NCBI RefSeq assembly: GCF_000317205.1
Contig: NZ_AJLK01000098.1
Span: forward strand, 1 to 42,438
DNA: 42,438 nt
Direction of reading: 5' to 3'
Origin: Fischerella muscicola PCC 7414
Lineage (GTDB): Bacteria > Cyanobacteriota > Cyanobacteriia > Cyanobacteriales > Nostocaceae
In this document: in pieces, positions 15,754 through 23,768 of the stretch
How positions within the stretch are numbered: the first letter of the stretch is position 1
Layout of the letters: each line of letters begins with the position of its first letter
Made by a program: the position numbers and the translations under genes
The notes under the pieces: generated by a model
What the model saw: the letters and a program-made list of their open reading frames with translations, nothing else
Told to the model about the DNA's origin: nothing
The model's database searches: none

Positions 15754-17043
15754 GTGAAAAAAGTTTTAGCAATCATTCTCGGTGGCGGTGCAGGAACCCG
15801 CCTTTATCCGCTCACCAAACTACGCGCAAAACCAGCGGTGCCCTTGGCAGGTAAGTATCGATTGATAGATATCCCTGTCAGTAATTGTATAAATTCCGAA
15901 ATTTTCAAAATATACGTCCTGACACAATTCAACTCGGCTTCTCTGAATCGCCATATTGCTCGTACCTACAGCTTTGCTGGCTTTACAGAAGGGTTTGTGG
16001 AAGTCCTCGCGGCACAGCAAACCCCAGAAAACCTTAGCTGGTTCCAAGGTACAGCCGATGCGGTTCGTCAATACCTATGGCTGTTTGAAGAATGGGATGT
16101 AGATGAATATTTGATACTATCCGGCGATCACCTGTATCGCATGGACTATCGCCAATTTATCCAACGTCATCGGGAAACTGGAGCTGATATTACTCTCTCA
16201 GTTATACCCATTGATGAACGTCGCGCCTCAGACTTTGGTTTGATGAAAATCAACGAGTCTGGCAGGGTTGTTGACTTCAGCGAAAAACCCAAAGGCGAAG
16301 CTTTAAAGAAAATGCAGGTTGATACTACTGTTTTAGGCTTAAACCAAGAACAAGCCGAACAGCAGCCATACATCGCCTCAATGGGAATCTATGTCTTTAA
16401 AAAAGATGTTTTGATCAAGTTGTTGAAAGAAGCTTCCGAAAGGACTGATTTTGGCAAAGAAATTATTCCTGATGCCGCCAGCGATTACAACGTTCAAGCT
16501 TACCTATTCAATGACTATTGGGAAGACATCGGAACAATTGAAGCGTTTTATAATGCCAATCTAACTTTAACTCAGCAACCTCGCCCGCCTTTTAGTTTCT
16601 ACGATGAACAAGCGCCGATTTACACTCGCGCTCGTTATTTACCTCCCAGCAAACTGTTAGATTGTCATGTCACCCAATCGATTATTGGCGAAGGTTGTAT
16701 TCTCAAAAATTGCCGCATTGAAAACTCGGTGTTAGGAGTGCGATCGCGCATTGAATCTGGCTCAATCATTCAAAATTCCTTGGTGATGGGTGCAGACATG
16801 TATCAGCCATTTGCCGAACGCCAGTCCGACTGTGAACGCCGTAGTATACCTTTAGGTATCGGTGCTAACACAATTATTCGCCGCGCCATCATTGACAAAA
16901 ACACTCACATCGGCTGTGATGTCCAAATTGTTAACAAAGATAATGTCCAAGAAGCTGAGCGCGAAAGTCAAGGTTTCTATATCCGTAGTGGAATTGTCGT
17001 TGTGCTGAAAAACGCCGTCATTCCTGATGGAACGATAATTTAG
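15754..17043 (+). CDS. glgC: Glucose-1-phosphate adenylyltransferase (ADP-glucose pyrophosphorylase)
   Basis: A 429-aa GlgC, which makes ADP-glucose from glucose-1-phosphate and ATP, the committed step of cyanobacterial glycogen synthesis, activated by 3-phosphoglycerate and inhibited by phosphate. Seen: the pyrophosphorylase signature [29 protein letters not shown], the [11 protein letters not shown] active site, FSEKPKG, and the C-terminal left-handed beta-helix repeats (about 300-425) ending in [18 protein letters not shown] with the family's activator-site lysine. The GTG start at 15754 is preceded by CGGGAG (15741-15746). Length is standard. The debranching enzyme at 21.2 kb belongs to the same storage pathway. 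Confidence 0.98.
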   Translation: MKKVLAIILGGGAGTRLYPLTKLRAKPAVPLAGKYRLIDIPVSNCINSEIFKIYVLTQFNSASLNRHIARTYSFAGFTEGFVEVLAAQQTPENLSWFQGTADAVRQYLWLFEEWDVDEYLILSGDHLYRMDYRQFIQRHRETGADITLSVIPIDERRASDFGLMKINESGRVVDFSEKPKGEALKKMQVDTTVLGLNQEQAEQQPYIASMGIYVFKKDVLIKLLKEASERTDFGKEIIPDAASDYNVQAYLFNDYWEDIGTIEAFYNANLTLTQQPRPPFSFYDEQAPIYTRARYLPPSKLLDCHVTQSIIGEGCILKNCRIENSVLGVRSRIESGSIIQNSLVMGADMYQPFAERQSDCERRSIPLGIGANTIIRRAIIDKNTHIGCDVQIVNKDNVQEAERESQGFYIRSGIVVVLKNAVIPDGTII

Positions 17044-17049
17044 TATATT

Positions 17050-17178
17050 TAGTTGTTTGTTGGTTGTTGGTAGTTGTTTGGAATAAACAACAAATTAATT
17101 GTTTGTTGGTTGTTGGTAGTTGTTTGGAATAAACAACCAACAACAAGCAACAAACAACAAACAACAAACAACAAATGA
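17050..17178. repeat. TTGTTGG heptamer block with 46-bp direct repeat
   Basis: Two copies of a unit containing TTGTTTGTTGG and TTTGGAATAAACAAC start at 17053 and 17099 (46 bp apart). They are followed by the complementary AACAACAAAC units, so the block can also fold back. It runs almost into the next start codon. Confidence 0.75.
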
Positions 17179-17181
17179 CTA

Positions 17182-17718
17182 ATGACAAAACTCTTCTTAC
17201 TAATTGGTCTTCCTGGCAGCGGTAAGTCAACCTTAGCAAAACAATTAGTGACACAATGCCCCCAGAGGCAACTGGTTTCTACCGATGCTATCCGGGGGCA
17301 ATTATTTGGTAGTGAAGCAATCCAGGGGCCTTGGCTGCTGATTTGGCGAGAAACTGAGCGGCAATTTCAAAGAGCGATCGCTACAAATAGTACAGTAATT
17401 TATGATGCTACTAACGCTCAGCGACGCCACCGTCGTGAAGTCATTACCTTAGCCCGCGACATTGGTTTTACTCATATTACCGGGATTTGGGTAAAAACTC
17501 CTGTTTGGCTATGTTTAGCACGCAATCAAAGACGGGAACGTCAAGTACCAGAAGATGTGATTTTTCGGATGTATCGTCAATTGCGCGATGCTTCTCCTAG
17601 TTTAGAAGAAGGACTAGATTGCCTAATTTGCTATTCGGGGACTTCACAAAGTACGGAAATTGCCCTCACGTTTTCAGCAACAACCGAACTCGAATTTATT
17701 AAAGGTTTGTTAATTTAA
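17182..17718 (+). CDS. P-loop kinase-like ATP-binding protein (AAA_33 / zeta-PNK type)
   Basis: A 178-aa nucleotide-binding protein with Walker A GLPGSGKS at residues 9-16, a VSTDAIRG segment (typical kinase Asp after strand 2) and VIYDATNAQRRHRRE, the pattern of the polynucleotide kinase / zeta-toxin-like AAA_33 family, with a lid segment RNQRRERQVPEDVI. Substrate is unknown; homologues phosphorylate nucleic-acid ends, small molecules or are uncharacterised. There is no antitoxin-like neighbour, so a toxin role is not supported. Its start follows directly on a heptamer array. The DnaJ-family gene is 98 bp downstream. Confidence 0.85.
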   Translation: MTKLFLLIGLPGSGKSTLAKQLVTQCPQRQLVSTDAIRGQLFGSEAIQGPWLLIWRETERQFQRAIATNSTVIYDATNAQRRHRREVITLARDIGFTHITGIWVKTPVWLCLARNQRRERQVPEDVIFRMYRQLRDASPSLEEGLDCLICYSGTSQSTEIALTFSATTELEFIKGLLI

Positions 17719-17816
17719 AATCAGAGTTAATCTGCCTAGAATTCTGCCTAGTGTAGAATACCGAACCCTATTTTTTACAAAAAAACATAAAGGTAAATAC
17801 TAGAGGAGTATTGTAG

Positions 17817-18818
17817 ATGGCTACAACCGATTTTAAAGATTATTATGCTGTTCTGGGAGTTAGTAAAACTGCTAGTGCAGATGAAATTAAACAGGCTTTT
17901 CGGAAATTAGCTCGTAAATATCACCCAGATGTTAACCCTGGCAATAAACAGGCAGAAGCACGCTTCAAAGAAGTGAACGAAGCTTACGAGGTTTTGTCAG
18001 ACCCAGACAAACGCCAAAAATATGATCAATTTGGTCAATACTGGAAACAAGTGGGTCAAGGAAACCCTTATGGTGGCGGTGTTGGCGTTGATATGGGTGG
18101 CTTTGACTTTAGTCAATACGGTAGTTTTGATGATTTTATTAATGAATTATTAGGACGCTTCGGTGGTGGTAGTACTCGCAGTACAAGGCAATCCTATAGT
18201 TACCGCACTTCCACTGGTGCTGGACCTGGTGGTTTTGGCAGTTTTAATGACTTTGGTTTCCAGGATGCTGGTGTAGGTACTGCCCAAGATACTGAAGCTA
18301 TAATTTCTTTGACTTTTTCCGAAGCGTTTCATGGTGTACAAAAGCGCTTTAATCTTGGTAACGAAACTATTGATGTCCGCATTCCCGCCGGCGCTAAACC
18401 TGGTACTCGTCTACGGGTGCGGGGTAAAGGTCAAATCAGTCCTCTAACGCAACAACGAGGCGATTTGTACCTAAAAGTTGAGCTTCAGTCTCACCCCTTC
18501 TTCCAGTTTGAGGGTGATAACTTGGTGTGCGAAGTACCAATTACACCCGATGAAGCTGTTCTGGGAGCTTCAATAGAAGTACCCACTCCTGATGGTAGCG
18601 TGAATGTCAAACTACCTGCGGGAGTGCGTTCTGGTCAATCCCTGCGTCTACGTGGTAAAGGCTGGCCCCAACCCAAGAGTGGACGTAGTGATCAGTTAGT
18701 GAAAATTGCGATCGCCACTCCCAGAGACATCAGTCAACAAGAGCGGGAGTATTATGAAAAAATTCGCGCTATTCGTACCTATAACCCCCGCAGTCATTTA
18801 CAAAATATTAGGCTGTAA
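17817..18818 (+). CDS. DnaJ/CbpA-type Hsp40 co-chaperone (no zinc fingers)
   Basis: A 333-aa type II J-protein that stimulates DnaK ATPase and delivers clients. The J domain covers residues 8-72 with HPD at 36-38. A Gly/Phe-rich region (about 80-155) contains [14 protein letters not shown]. Two beta-sandwich client domains follow (from about residue 160), with IRIPAG-like [15 protein letters not shown] and the second-domain counterpart [19 protein letters not shown]. No CxxCxGxG zinc modules are present, which separates it from classic DnaJ. The start is supported by AGAGGAG about 8 nt upstream of ATG 17817. Confidence 0.95.
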   Translation: MATTDFKDYYAVLGVSKTASADEIKQAFRKLARKYHPDVNPGNKQAEARFKEVNEAYEVLSDPDKRQKYDQFGQYWKQVGQGNPYGGGVGVDMGGFDFSQYGSFDDFINELLGRFGGGSTRSTRQSYSYRTSTGAGPGGFGSFNDFGFQDAGVGTAQDTEAIISLTFSEAFHGVQKRFNLGNETIDVRIPAGAKPGTRLRVRGKGQISPLTQQRGDLYLKVELQSHPFFQFEGDNLVCEVPITPDEAVLGASIEVPTPDGSVNVKLPAGVRSGQSLRLRGKGWPQPKSGRSDQLVKIAIATPRDISQQEREYYEKIRAIRTYNPRSHLQNIRL

Positions 18819-18895
18819 TTATTGTTGGTGGTTGGTTGTTGGTGGTTGGTAGTTCAAATAACAAACAACAATCAACAACCAACAAGCATCAACCA
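18819..18895. repeat. GTTGGTTGTTGG inverted repeat block between convergent genes
   Basis: TTGTTGGTGGTTGG units are followed by AACAACCAACAAGC units; the two halves are complementary and could form a bidirectional terminator hairpin between the convergent DnaJ and GST genes. There is no strong T-run. Confidence 0.5.
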
Positions 18896-19570
18896 TTAAC
18901 TCCTCTGAGATTGATACTGTGCCATTAAAGCTTGCATACGAGATTTAAATGCTTCAATCGCTTCTGGGGTAGGATGGGTAGTTTGCCAAGCCGGACGCTG
19001 CATTAAGCTTTCTACCCATGCACTTAATTTGGGGTTGTCAATCAGAGAAAAACCCAATATCGGCAAAATAGGCACTGCACTGCCGGCGACAATGTCTGCT
19101 AGAGTCAATTGTTCACCACCAAAATAAGGATGATGACCTAACAAGTTTTCAAAAAATTTCAGTACTGTAGCGATTTTCTGGTTTGCCGCTTCTATTTTTT
19201 GTGAGTCATCACCACCAGCAAAACCCATCATCCGATTGATTAAAGGTGTCATTGCAGGCATTAGTTCATTAACTGTTACCATTTCCACCATACGTACCTT
19301 AGCCAAAGCTTTGGGATCTTTGGGTAACATTGTTGGGGTGGGATATTTTGCTTCTAAATAATCTAAAATTGCTAACGATTCCACCACTGTAAAGTCATCA
19401 TCTAGCAAAACTGGAATGTGGTGGAATGGATTTAGTGCTAAAAATTCTGGTTGTAAGTGATCACCATCTAATCTTAATTCTACTAATTCAAATTCAAGTT
19501 GTTTCTCTAATAATGCTATCCAAACACGACGAGAATTTGCCGAAAGCGGTTGGTGATACAGTTTGAGCAT
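18896..19570 (-). CDS. Glutathione S-transferase family protein
   Basis: A 224-aa GST. The N-terminal thioredoxin-fold domain has YHQPLSANSRRVW with candidate catalytic Ser10/Ser13, HIPVLLDDDF (cis-Pro) and VVESLAILDYLE (glutathione gamma-glutamyl contact). The C-terminal helical domain (about 90-215) includes GGEQLTLADIVAGSAVP with the N-capping Asp. It may conjugate or reduce electrophiles with glutathione; gshA at 27.7 kb provides the first step of glutathione synthesis. It lies 18 bp after the redoxin gene on the same strand, so the two are probably an operon. Confidence 0.92.
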   Translation of the reverse strand: MLKLYHQPLSANSRRVWIALLEKQLEFELVELRLDGDHLQPEFLALNPFHHIPVLLDDDFTVVESLAILDYLEAKYPTPTMLPKDPKALAKVRMVEMVTVNELMPAMTPLINRMMGFAGGDDSQKIEAANQKIATVLKFFENLLGHHPYFGGEQLTLADIVAGSAVPILPILGFSLIDNPKLSAWVESLMQRPAWQTTHPTPEAIEAFKSRMQALMAQYQSQRS

Positions 19571-19588
19571 AGAAAATTCTTTTTGCTA

Positions 19589-20140
19589 TTAGCTATTGGC
19601 TATTGCATTATATTGCTCTAGCAATTTTTCTACACTAGCATTGTGGTCTAAGAACGAAAACAAGTGCTTATAACGCAGTCTACCTTCTTGATCTAAAACG
19701 AATTGTGCTGGTAAAGGCGCTCCCAAAGCTTGCCCGACATTATAGGTGCGAAACACTCGGCAGGTGGGGTCACTCAGTAACGGCATCTTTAAGCCTAAAT
19801 CTCTTACAACTATTTGACTTTGCCGTTCATCTGTACTAGTAATCATCAAAACTTCTATGCCCCGATTTTGAAATTGTTCATAGTTTTCGTTTAAGGATTT
19901 GATGTGTGGAAAGCAAAGGGGACAATATTGTTTCTCTGTAAAAATTCGCGTAAAAGCAAGTAATAGTGGTTGTTTATTTCTGTAATTTGATAATTTGATT
20001 AAAGTGTTATTGGTTATATCTGGTAGTTGAAAATCTGGTGTTAAAAATCCTATTGGTATTTGATTGGCAGCAGGAATGGGTAAAAAATTTCGGAAAAAGC
20101 GCTCATTAAATAAACCGCTAAAATCATTTGAAATTAACAT
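19589..20140 (-). CDS. AhpC/TSA-like redoxin with CPLC motif
   Basis: A 183-aa thioredoxin-fold protein of the peroxiredoxin-like redoxin group. Residues 31-55 (GFLTPDFQLPDI...LIKLSNYR) match the AhpC/TSA N-terminus, and FTRIFTEKQYCPLC puts Cys73 at the peroxidatic position with a second Cys76 three residues later, a CxxC unusual for classical Prx. LLSDPTCRVFRTYNVG and FVLDQEGRLRYKH complete the fold. It is probably a thiol oxidoreductase or peroxidase. It shares an apparent operon with the GST (18-bp gap). Confidence 0.85.
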   Translation of the reverse strand: MLISNDFSGLFNERFFRNFLPIPAANQIPIGFLTPDFQLPDITNNTLIKLSNYRNKQPLLLAFTRIFTEKQYCPLCFPHIKSLNENYEQFQNRGIEVLMITSTDERQSQIVVRDLGLKMPLLSDPTCRVFRTYNVGQALGAPLPAQFVLDQEGRLRYKHLFSFLDHNASVEKLLEQYNAIANS

Positions 20141-20378
20141 AATTTTATCCCCAAAAAAATCTCCAAACTATCACATAAACCAACCACAGATAAATTAGAA
20201 AATGACACCGATTAATTAATATCTGTGTGCATATCCTGTATATCTGTGGTCACTTTAACTTATTTGACTGATCTGACATCTTGCATCAGATAGATTGGGT
20301 AGGCCAGAAGCCTAACACCAATCCAAGCCGGAATAGACATTCCGAATGTCAAATTGTTGATCTGGGAAATCCCGTTAT
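20141..20378. other. Gap between redoxin and 2-Cys peroxiredoxin genes
   Basis: No gene. Contains a TATATCTGTGGT-type imperfect repeat and, at 20336-20350, the palindrome GACATTCCGAATGTC near the end of the peroxiredoxin gene. The palindrome lacks a T-run, so it is only a possible terminator. Confidence 0.4.
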
Positions 20379-20978
20379 CTAGACAGCAGCAAAGTAAACT
20401 TTAGACTTGACAGGATCGGGAACCATTGTCTGATCACCAGGCTGCCAACCAGCAGGACAAACTTCATCGGGGTGAGACTGTACGTACTGAATAGCTTGTA
20501 GTGTCCGCAGAGTTTCATCTACGTTACGACCGAAGGCGAGGTTGTTGATGGTCGCGTGTTGGATTACACCATCTTTGTCAATAATGAACAGACCACGCAA
20601 AGCTATACCAGCTGCTGGATCAAGGACGTTGTAAGCAGTGCTAATCTCTTTCTTAATGTCGGACACAAGGGGATAGTTAAGATCACCAACACCTCCAGAC
20701 TTGCGATCGGTCTGAATCCATGCTAGGTGTGAAAATTCGCTATCAACGGACACACCGAGGATTTCTGTGTTAATCTTTTTAAATTCTTCGTAGCGATCGC
20801 TAAAAGCTGTGATTTCTGTTGGACAAACAAAGGTAAAGTCTAGGGGATAGAAAAACAAAACAACATACTTACCGCGATAGTCGGAAAGTTTAATTGTTTT
20901 GAATTCTTGATCTACCACAGCAGTTGCTGTAAAGTCAGGAGCTGATTGACCAACACGGAGGCATCCTTCTGTAGACAT
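20379..20978 (-). CDS. Typical 2-Cys peroxiredoxin
   Basis: A 199-aa thioredoxin-dependent peroxidase that reduces H2O2, organic peroxides and peroxynitrite. The peroxidatic Cys52 is in FTFVCPTE and the resolving Cys174 in EVCPAGW. It has [11 protein letters not shown] (the GGLG-type loop) and a C-terminal YF (KVYFAAV), features associated with hyperoxidation-sensitive Prx. This is the plastid/cyanobacterial 2-Cys Prx type. The start is supported by AAGGAG just upstream on the minus strand (about 20986-20991). It is divergent from the debranching-enzyme gene. Confidence 0.96.
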   Translation of the reverse strand: MSTEGCLRVGQSAPDFTATAVVDQEFKTIKLSDYRGKYVVLFFYPLDFTFVCPTEITAFSDRYEEFKKINTEILGVSVDSEFSHLAWIQTDRKSGGVGDLNYPLVSDIKKEISTAYNVLDPAAGIALRGLFIIDKDGVIQHATINNLAFGRNVDETLRTLQAIQYVQSHPDEVCPAGWQPGDQTMVPDPVKSKVYFAAV

Positions 20979-21014
20979 ATACTAATTCTCCTTGGAAATT
21001 ATTTTCGTCTAGTA

Positions 21015-21038
21015 GTCCGCCAAAGTTTTTTTGGCGGA
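21015..21038. terminator. Hairpin with T-run (TCCGCCAAA / TTTGGCGGA)
   Basis: TCCGCCAAA and TTTGGCGGA enclose a short T-rich loop. The strand and gene it serves are unclear because it lies upstream of the divergent peroxiredoxin. A second palindrome, CAGGTAAGACTTACCTG, lies at about 21154-21170. Both could be leader structures or dispersed repeats rather than terminators. Confidence 0.35.
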
Positions 21039-21239
21039 TGGGAAAAGAACATTGGTAATGAGGATTTTTACCCTCTAACCTTTAGCCTTTACCCGACCAA
21101 TACCCTAAATTTTGGGTTGGCTAAGTACTAGCTGCCCGCTCATTTTAGGTGTACAGGTAAGACTTACCTGTCTACGCCCTGACAGCTTAATTACGAACTG
21201 TTACAACTATATCATACTCATAACGATTTTGAGTAGCAA

Positions 21240-23405
21240 ATGGCCGATTTAGATACAAGAGAATGGTTGCTCACGAATGGCTTGGGAAGTTTTGCCAGTG
21301 GTACGGTTTCTGATGTCCGCACTCGTACTTATCATGGTTGGTTATTTGCTGCGACTAACTCGCCTTCTGGACGTACCCTACTGTTTTCGCATCTCGAAGC
21401 TAGCCTGGAACTACCAAAGCAAGTTATAGCATTGGGGACAAATTTTTGGGGTAGTGGTCAGATTGATCCGACAGGTTACGAACTGCTACGTAATTTTGAT
21501 ACTAATCCGGTTCCTAAATGGGTGTGGGGTGAAGATGACTGGCAGCTAACAAGACAGTTGGTAATGCCCCACTTTTGTGGAGGAGATAGGGAGGTGGGGA
21601 TTAGGGGCAGTGGGGAGAAAAACTTCACCCCTACCCTACGGGAAGCTGCTGGCGCGTCTACACCCCACCACCCCATCACCCCATCTTCTTGTAATCGCCT
21701 TTTAATTCAATATCGTTATGAAGGCAAGGATGAGGGCATTTTGAGGTTACGACTGTTGATCGCCGATCGCGATTTTCACGACCAGCAAAAAGCCACTCCA
21801 CAGTTACAGTTCTCACAATTACTAGGTCAGGGACAAGTCTGTTTGCAAGGGATCAACTCAGGAGTGTTTGGCACACCTTGGCACTTGCGCTGGACACGAG
21901 GCAATTATCAACCAGACGGATTTTGGTATTGGAATTATCATTTACCAGAAGAGACACGGCGAGGATTAAGCGATCGCGAAGATCTCTACAGTCCTGGTTA
22001 TTTAACAGTTACGCTTTTACCAGGAGATGTAGTCACTCTAGAAGCCAAGGTAGGTTTTCCCGATCTCTTACAAAGCCCCCTCACTGACGATACCTTTGCA
22101 GAAGTTGTTGAAGCAGAACAAGAACGGCTCTCTTTAGTGTTTGGATGGGAACAGGAAGAAGTAGGGGGGTGGGGAGAACCAGAGATAGGCAAAACTGGAG
22201 GTGGGGAGAACCGGAGGTGGGGAGAAAAAAGCACCCCATCATCTTTCCCTATTTGGCAGCAATTACTAAAGGCAAGCGATCAGTTTGTTGTTTCCCGCTT
22301 CTCTACTGCTGAACCTACTGTAATAGCTGGTTATCATTGGTTTAATGACAGGGGACGTGATACCTTGATTGCTTTACCAGGTTTAGCGTTGCGGACTCAG
22401 CGGTTTGAGTTGGCAAAAGGGATTTTACAAGGTCTTGGACGTTACTGTCGCCACGGTTTGATCCCCAATATATTTCCTAGTCTAGAAAATGAACCTGTTT
22501 ACAATAGCATTGATACGGCTCTGTGGTGGATTGAAACCTTAGGGCTATACCTAGAAGCCACACAAGATTGGCTGTTTTTAGCAGAACAATACTCAGTAAT
22601 ACAGCAAATTTATAAAGCTTTCATTGGTGGTACACGCTACAACATTCAAGTAGATTCTACGGATGGTTTAATTGGTTGGGATGCTCGTGGTGTTGCCTTA
22701 ACTTGGATGGATGCAGTAGTTGATGGACAACCAGTAACACCCCGGCGTGGGAAGCCAGTCGAAATTAACGCTCTATGGTACTCAGCTTTATGCTGGGCTT
22801 CTCGGTGGGCAGAAATCTTGAGTGAGCAAGAAACTGTCGCCGAACCAAGTCGTTTCGCGAAGCAGGCTCGACGTTATAGCCAGCAAGCCCAACAAGTAAA
22901 AGATTCACTCCAACAATTCTGGAATTCCCAGCTAGGCTACTTATATGACACTATAGAGCCTGACGATCATCGTAACTCTCAGGTTCGTCCAAATGCCGTG
23001 ATTGCGCTTTCCCTTGCCCACTGCGCCTTTTCTATTCAACAGGGGCGTCAGATATTACAGTTAGCTACTAAACGCTTACTCACACCCTATGGTCTTCGTA
23101 CCCTTGATCCGGGTGATCCGGAATACATCGGCAAATATACGGGTCATCCACAACGGCGCGATCGCTCATACCATCAAGGTACTGTTTGGTGTTGGCTAAT
23201 TGGCCCTTTTATCCGAGCTTGGAAACGTTTTTATGCTACAGAACCCTTGCCCTTTGACTGGCAACCTCTGCTAGAACACTTTTTGGCTGAAGGCTGCCTT
23301 GGCTCAATTTCGGAAATTTTTGATGGTGATGAACCACACACACCCAGAGGTGCGATCGCTCAAGCCTGGTCACTTGCTGAGGTACTCCGCCAGCTTGAGA
23401 ATTGA
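21240..23405 (+). CDS. Glycogen debranching enzyme (amylo-alpha-1,6-glucosidase family)
   Basis: A 721-aa protein with the GDE N-terminal domain (REWLLTNGLGSFASGTVSD, RTYHGWLFA) and the C-terminal (alpha/alpha)6 glucosidase domain, GH133-like: AGYHWFNDRGRDTLIALPGL, NSIDTALWWIE, RPNAVIALSLA, HQGTVWCWLIGP and GDEPHTPRGAIAQAWSLAEV. It is expected to hydrolyse alpha-1,6 branch points in glycogen, the counterpart of GlgC at 15.8 kb. Unusually, three segments of the gene look like dispersed intergenic repeats kept in frame: 21579-21689, 22161-22241 and 22836-22872. They give low-complexity inserts (for example STPHHPITPSS and GGGENRRWGEKS). The core motifs are intact, so the protein is probably functional. 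Confidence 0.92.
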   Translation: MADLDTREWLLTNGLGSFASGTVSDVRTRTYHGWLFAATNSPSGRTLLFSHLEASLELPKQVIALGTNFWGSGQIDPTGYELLRNFDTNPVPKWVWGEDDWQLTRQLVMPHFCGGDREVGIRGSGEKNFTPTLREAAGASTPHHPITPSSCNRLLIQYRYEGKDEGILRLRLLIADRDFHDQQKATPQLQFSQLLGQGQVCLQGINSGVFGTPWHLRWTRGNYQPDGFWYWNYHLPEETRRGLSDREDLYSPGYLTVTLLPGDVVTLEAKVGFPDLLQSPLTDDTFAEVVEAEQERLSLVFGWEQEEVGGWGEPEIGKTGGGENRRWGEKSTPSSFPIWQQLLKASDQFVVSRFSTAEPTVIAGYHWFNDRGRDTLIALPGLALRTQRFELAKGILQGLGRYCRHGLIPNIFPSLENEPVYNSIDTALWWIETLGLYLEATQDWLFLAEQYSVIQQIYKAFIGGTRYNIQVDSTDGLIGWDARGVALTWMDAVVDGQPVTPRRGKPVEINALWYSALCWASRWAEILSEQETVAEPSRFAKQARRYSQQAQQVKDSLQQFWNSQLGYLYDTIEPDDHRNSQVRPNAVIALSLAHCAFSIQQGRQILQLATKRLLTPYGLRTLDPGDPEYIGKYTGHPQRRDRSYHQGTVWCWLIGPFIRAWKRFYATEPLPFDWQPLLEHFLAEGCLGSISEIFDGDEPHTPRGAIAQAWSLAEVLRQLEN
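21579..21689 (+). repeat. Dispersed repeat inserted in frame in the debranching gene (1)
   Basis: A GGGAGGTGGGG...CACCCCACCACCCCATCACCCC stretch, typical of the intergenic G-rich repeats elsewhere in the window (1139-1200, 28980-29060), is joined to a CTACGGGAAGCTGCTGGC / GCGTCTACAC unit at 21635-21663. It stays open in the gene's frame and encodes a low-complexity Gly/Thr/Pro/His insert between conserved blocks. Confidence 0.75.
22161..22241 (+). repeat. Dispersed repeat inserted in frame in the debranching gene (2)
   Basis: Direct GGTGGGGAGAACC units at about 22169-22181, 22200-22212 and 22216-22225, followed by CACCCCATC, encode the Gly/Glu-rich insert at about residues 308-334. Base composition differs sharply from the flanking coding DNA. 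Confidence 0.75.
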
Positions 23406-23432
23406 AAATTTCAAATGATTTTTAACTTTTAG

Positions 23433-23506
23433 TGGCTCAGGTGTGATTCGAACACACGACCTAGGGCTTATGAGTCCCCCGCTCTAACCTACTGAGCTAC
23501 TGAGCC
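23433..23506 (-). tRNA. tRNA-Met (CAT), probably elongator
   Basis: A 74-nt minus-strand cloverleaf. Acceptor GGCTCAG pairs fully with CTGAGCC, the D arm is GCTC..GAGC, anticodon loop CTCATAA, T arm GTGTG TTCGAAT CACAC, discriminator A; CCA is not encoded. The fully paired 1:72 excludes the initiator. The overall sequence resembles elongator Met tRNAs, but a CAT anticodon could also belong to lysidine-modified tRNA-Ile. The innermost anticodon-stem pair appears to be A31 opposite G39, an oddity worth noting. Confidence 0.88.
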
Positions 23507-23768
23507 AAACTTTTATCACCGATTTCTAAATATAGCATACTAGTTTTGTGATCGCTAGTCCTACATACCTAGAAATTTTGCAAATTTTGTTGATAGTTGG
23601 TAATCAATACTTTTCGGATAAGCATTCTTTACCTGGCTTGTGGTCTGGGAAAAGGGTAAGGGGAAACCTTTGAGTTTACCCTTTTCTCCTTTCCCCTTTA
23701 ACCGAAAGGTATTGTGTTGGTAGTTTAGTGTTAGCAATGATCAAACAACAAACAACTACCACCAAAAA
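23507..23768. repeat. Intergenic purine/pyrimidine fold-back and heptamers
   Basis: Contains GGGAAAAGGGTAAGGGGAAACC (about 23648-23668) facing TACCCTTTTCTCCTTTCCCC, a fold-back of the same class as those at 12517, 15183 and 35508, which could terminate the minus-strand tRNA or be a mobile repeat. Short GTTGGTAG units follow. Confidence 0.5.

Noticed and set aside
17182-17718. Zeta-toxin of a toxin-antitoxin pair
   Set aside because: The P-loop kinase has no antitoxin neighbour and sits between housekeeping genes, so a general kinase is more likely.
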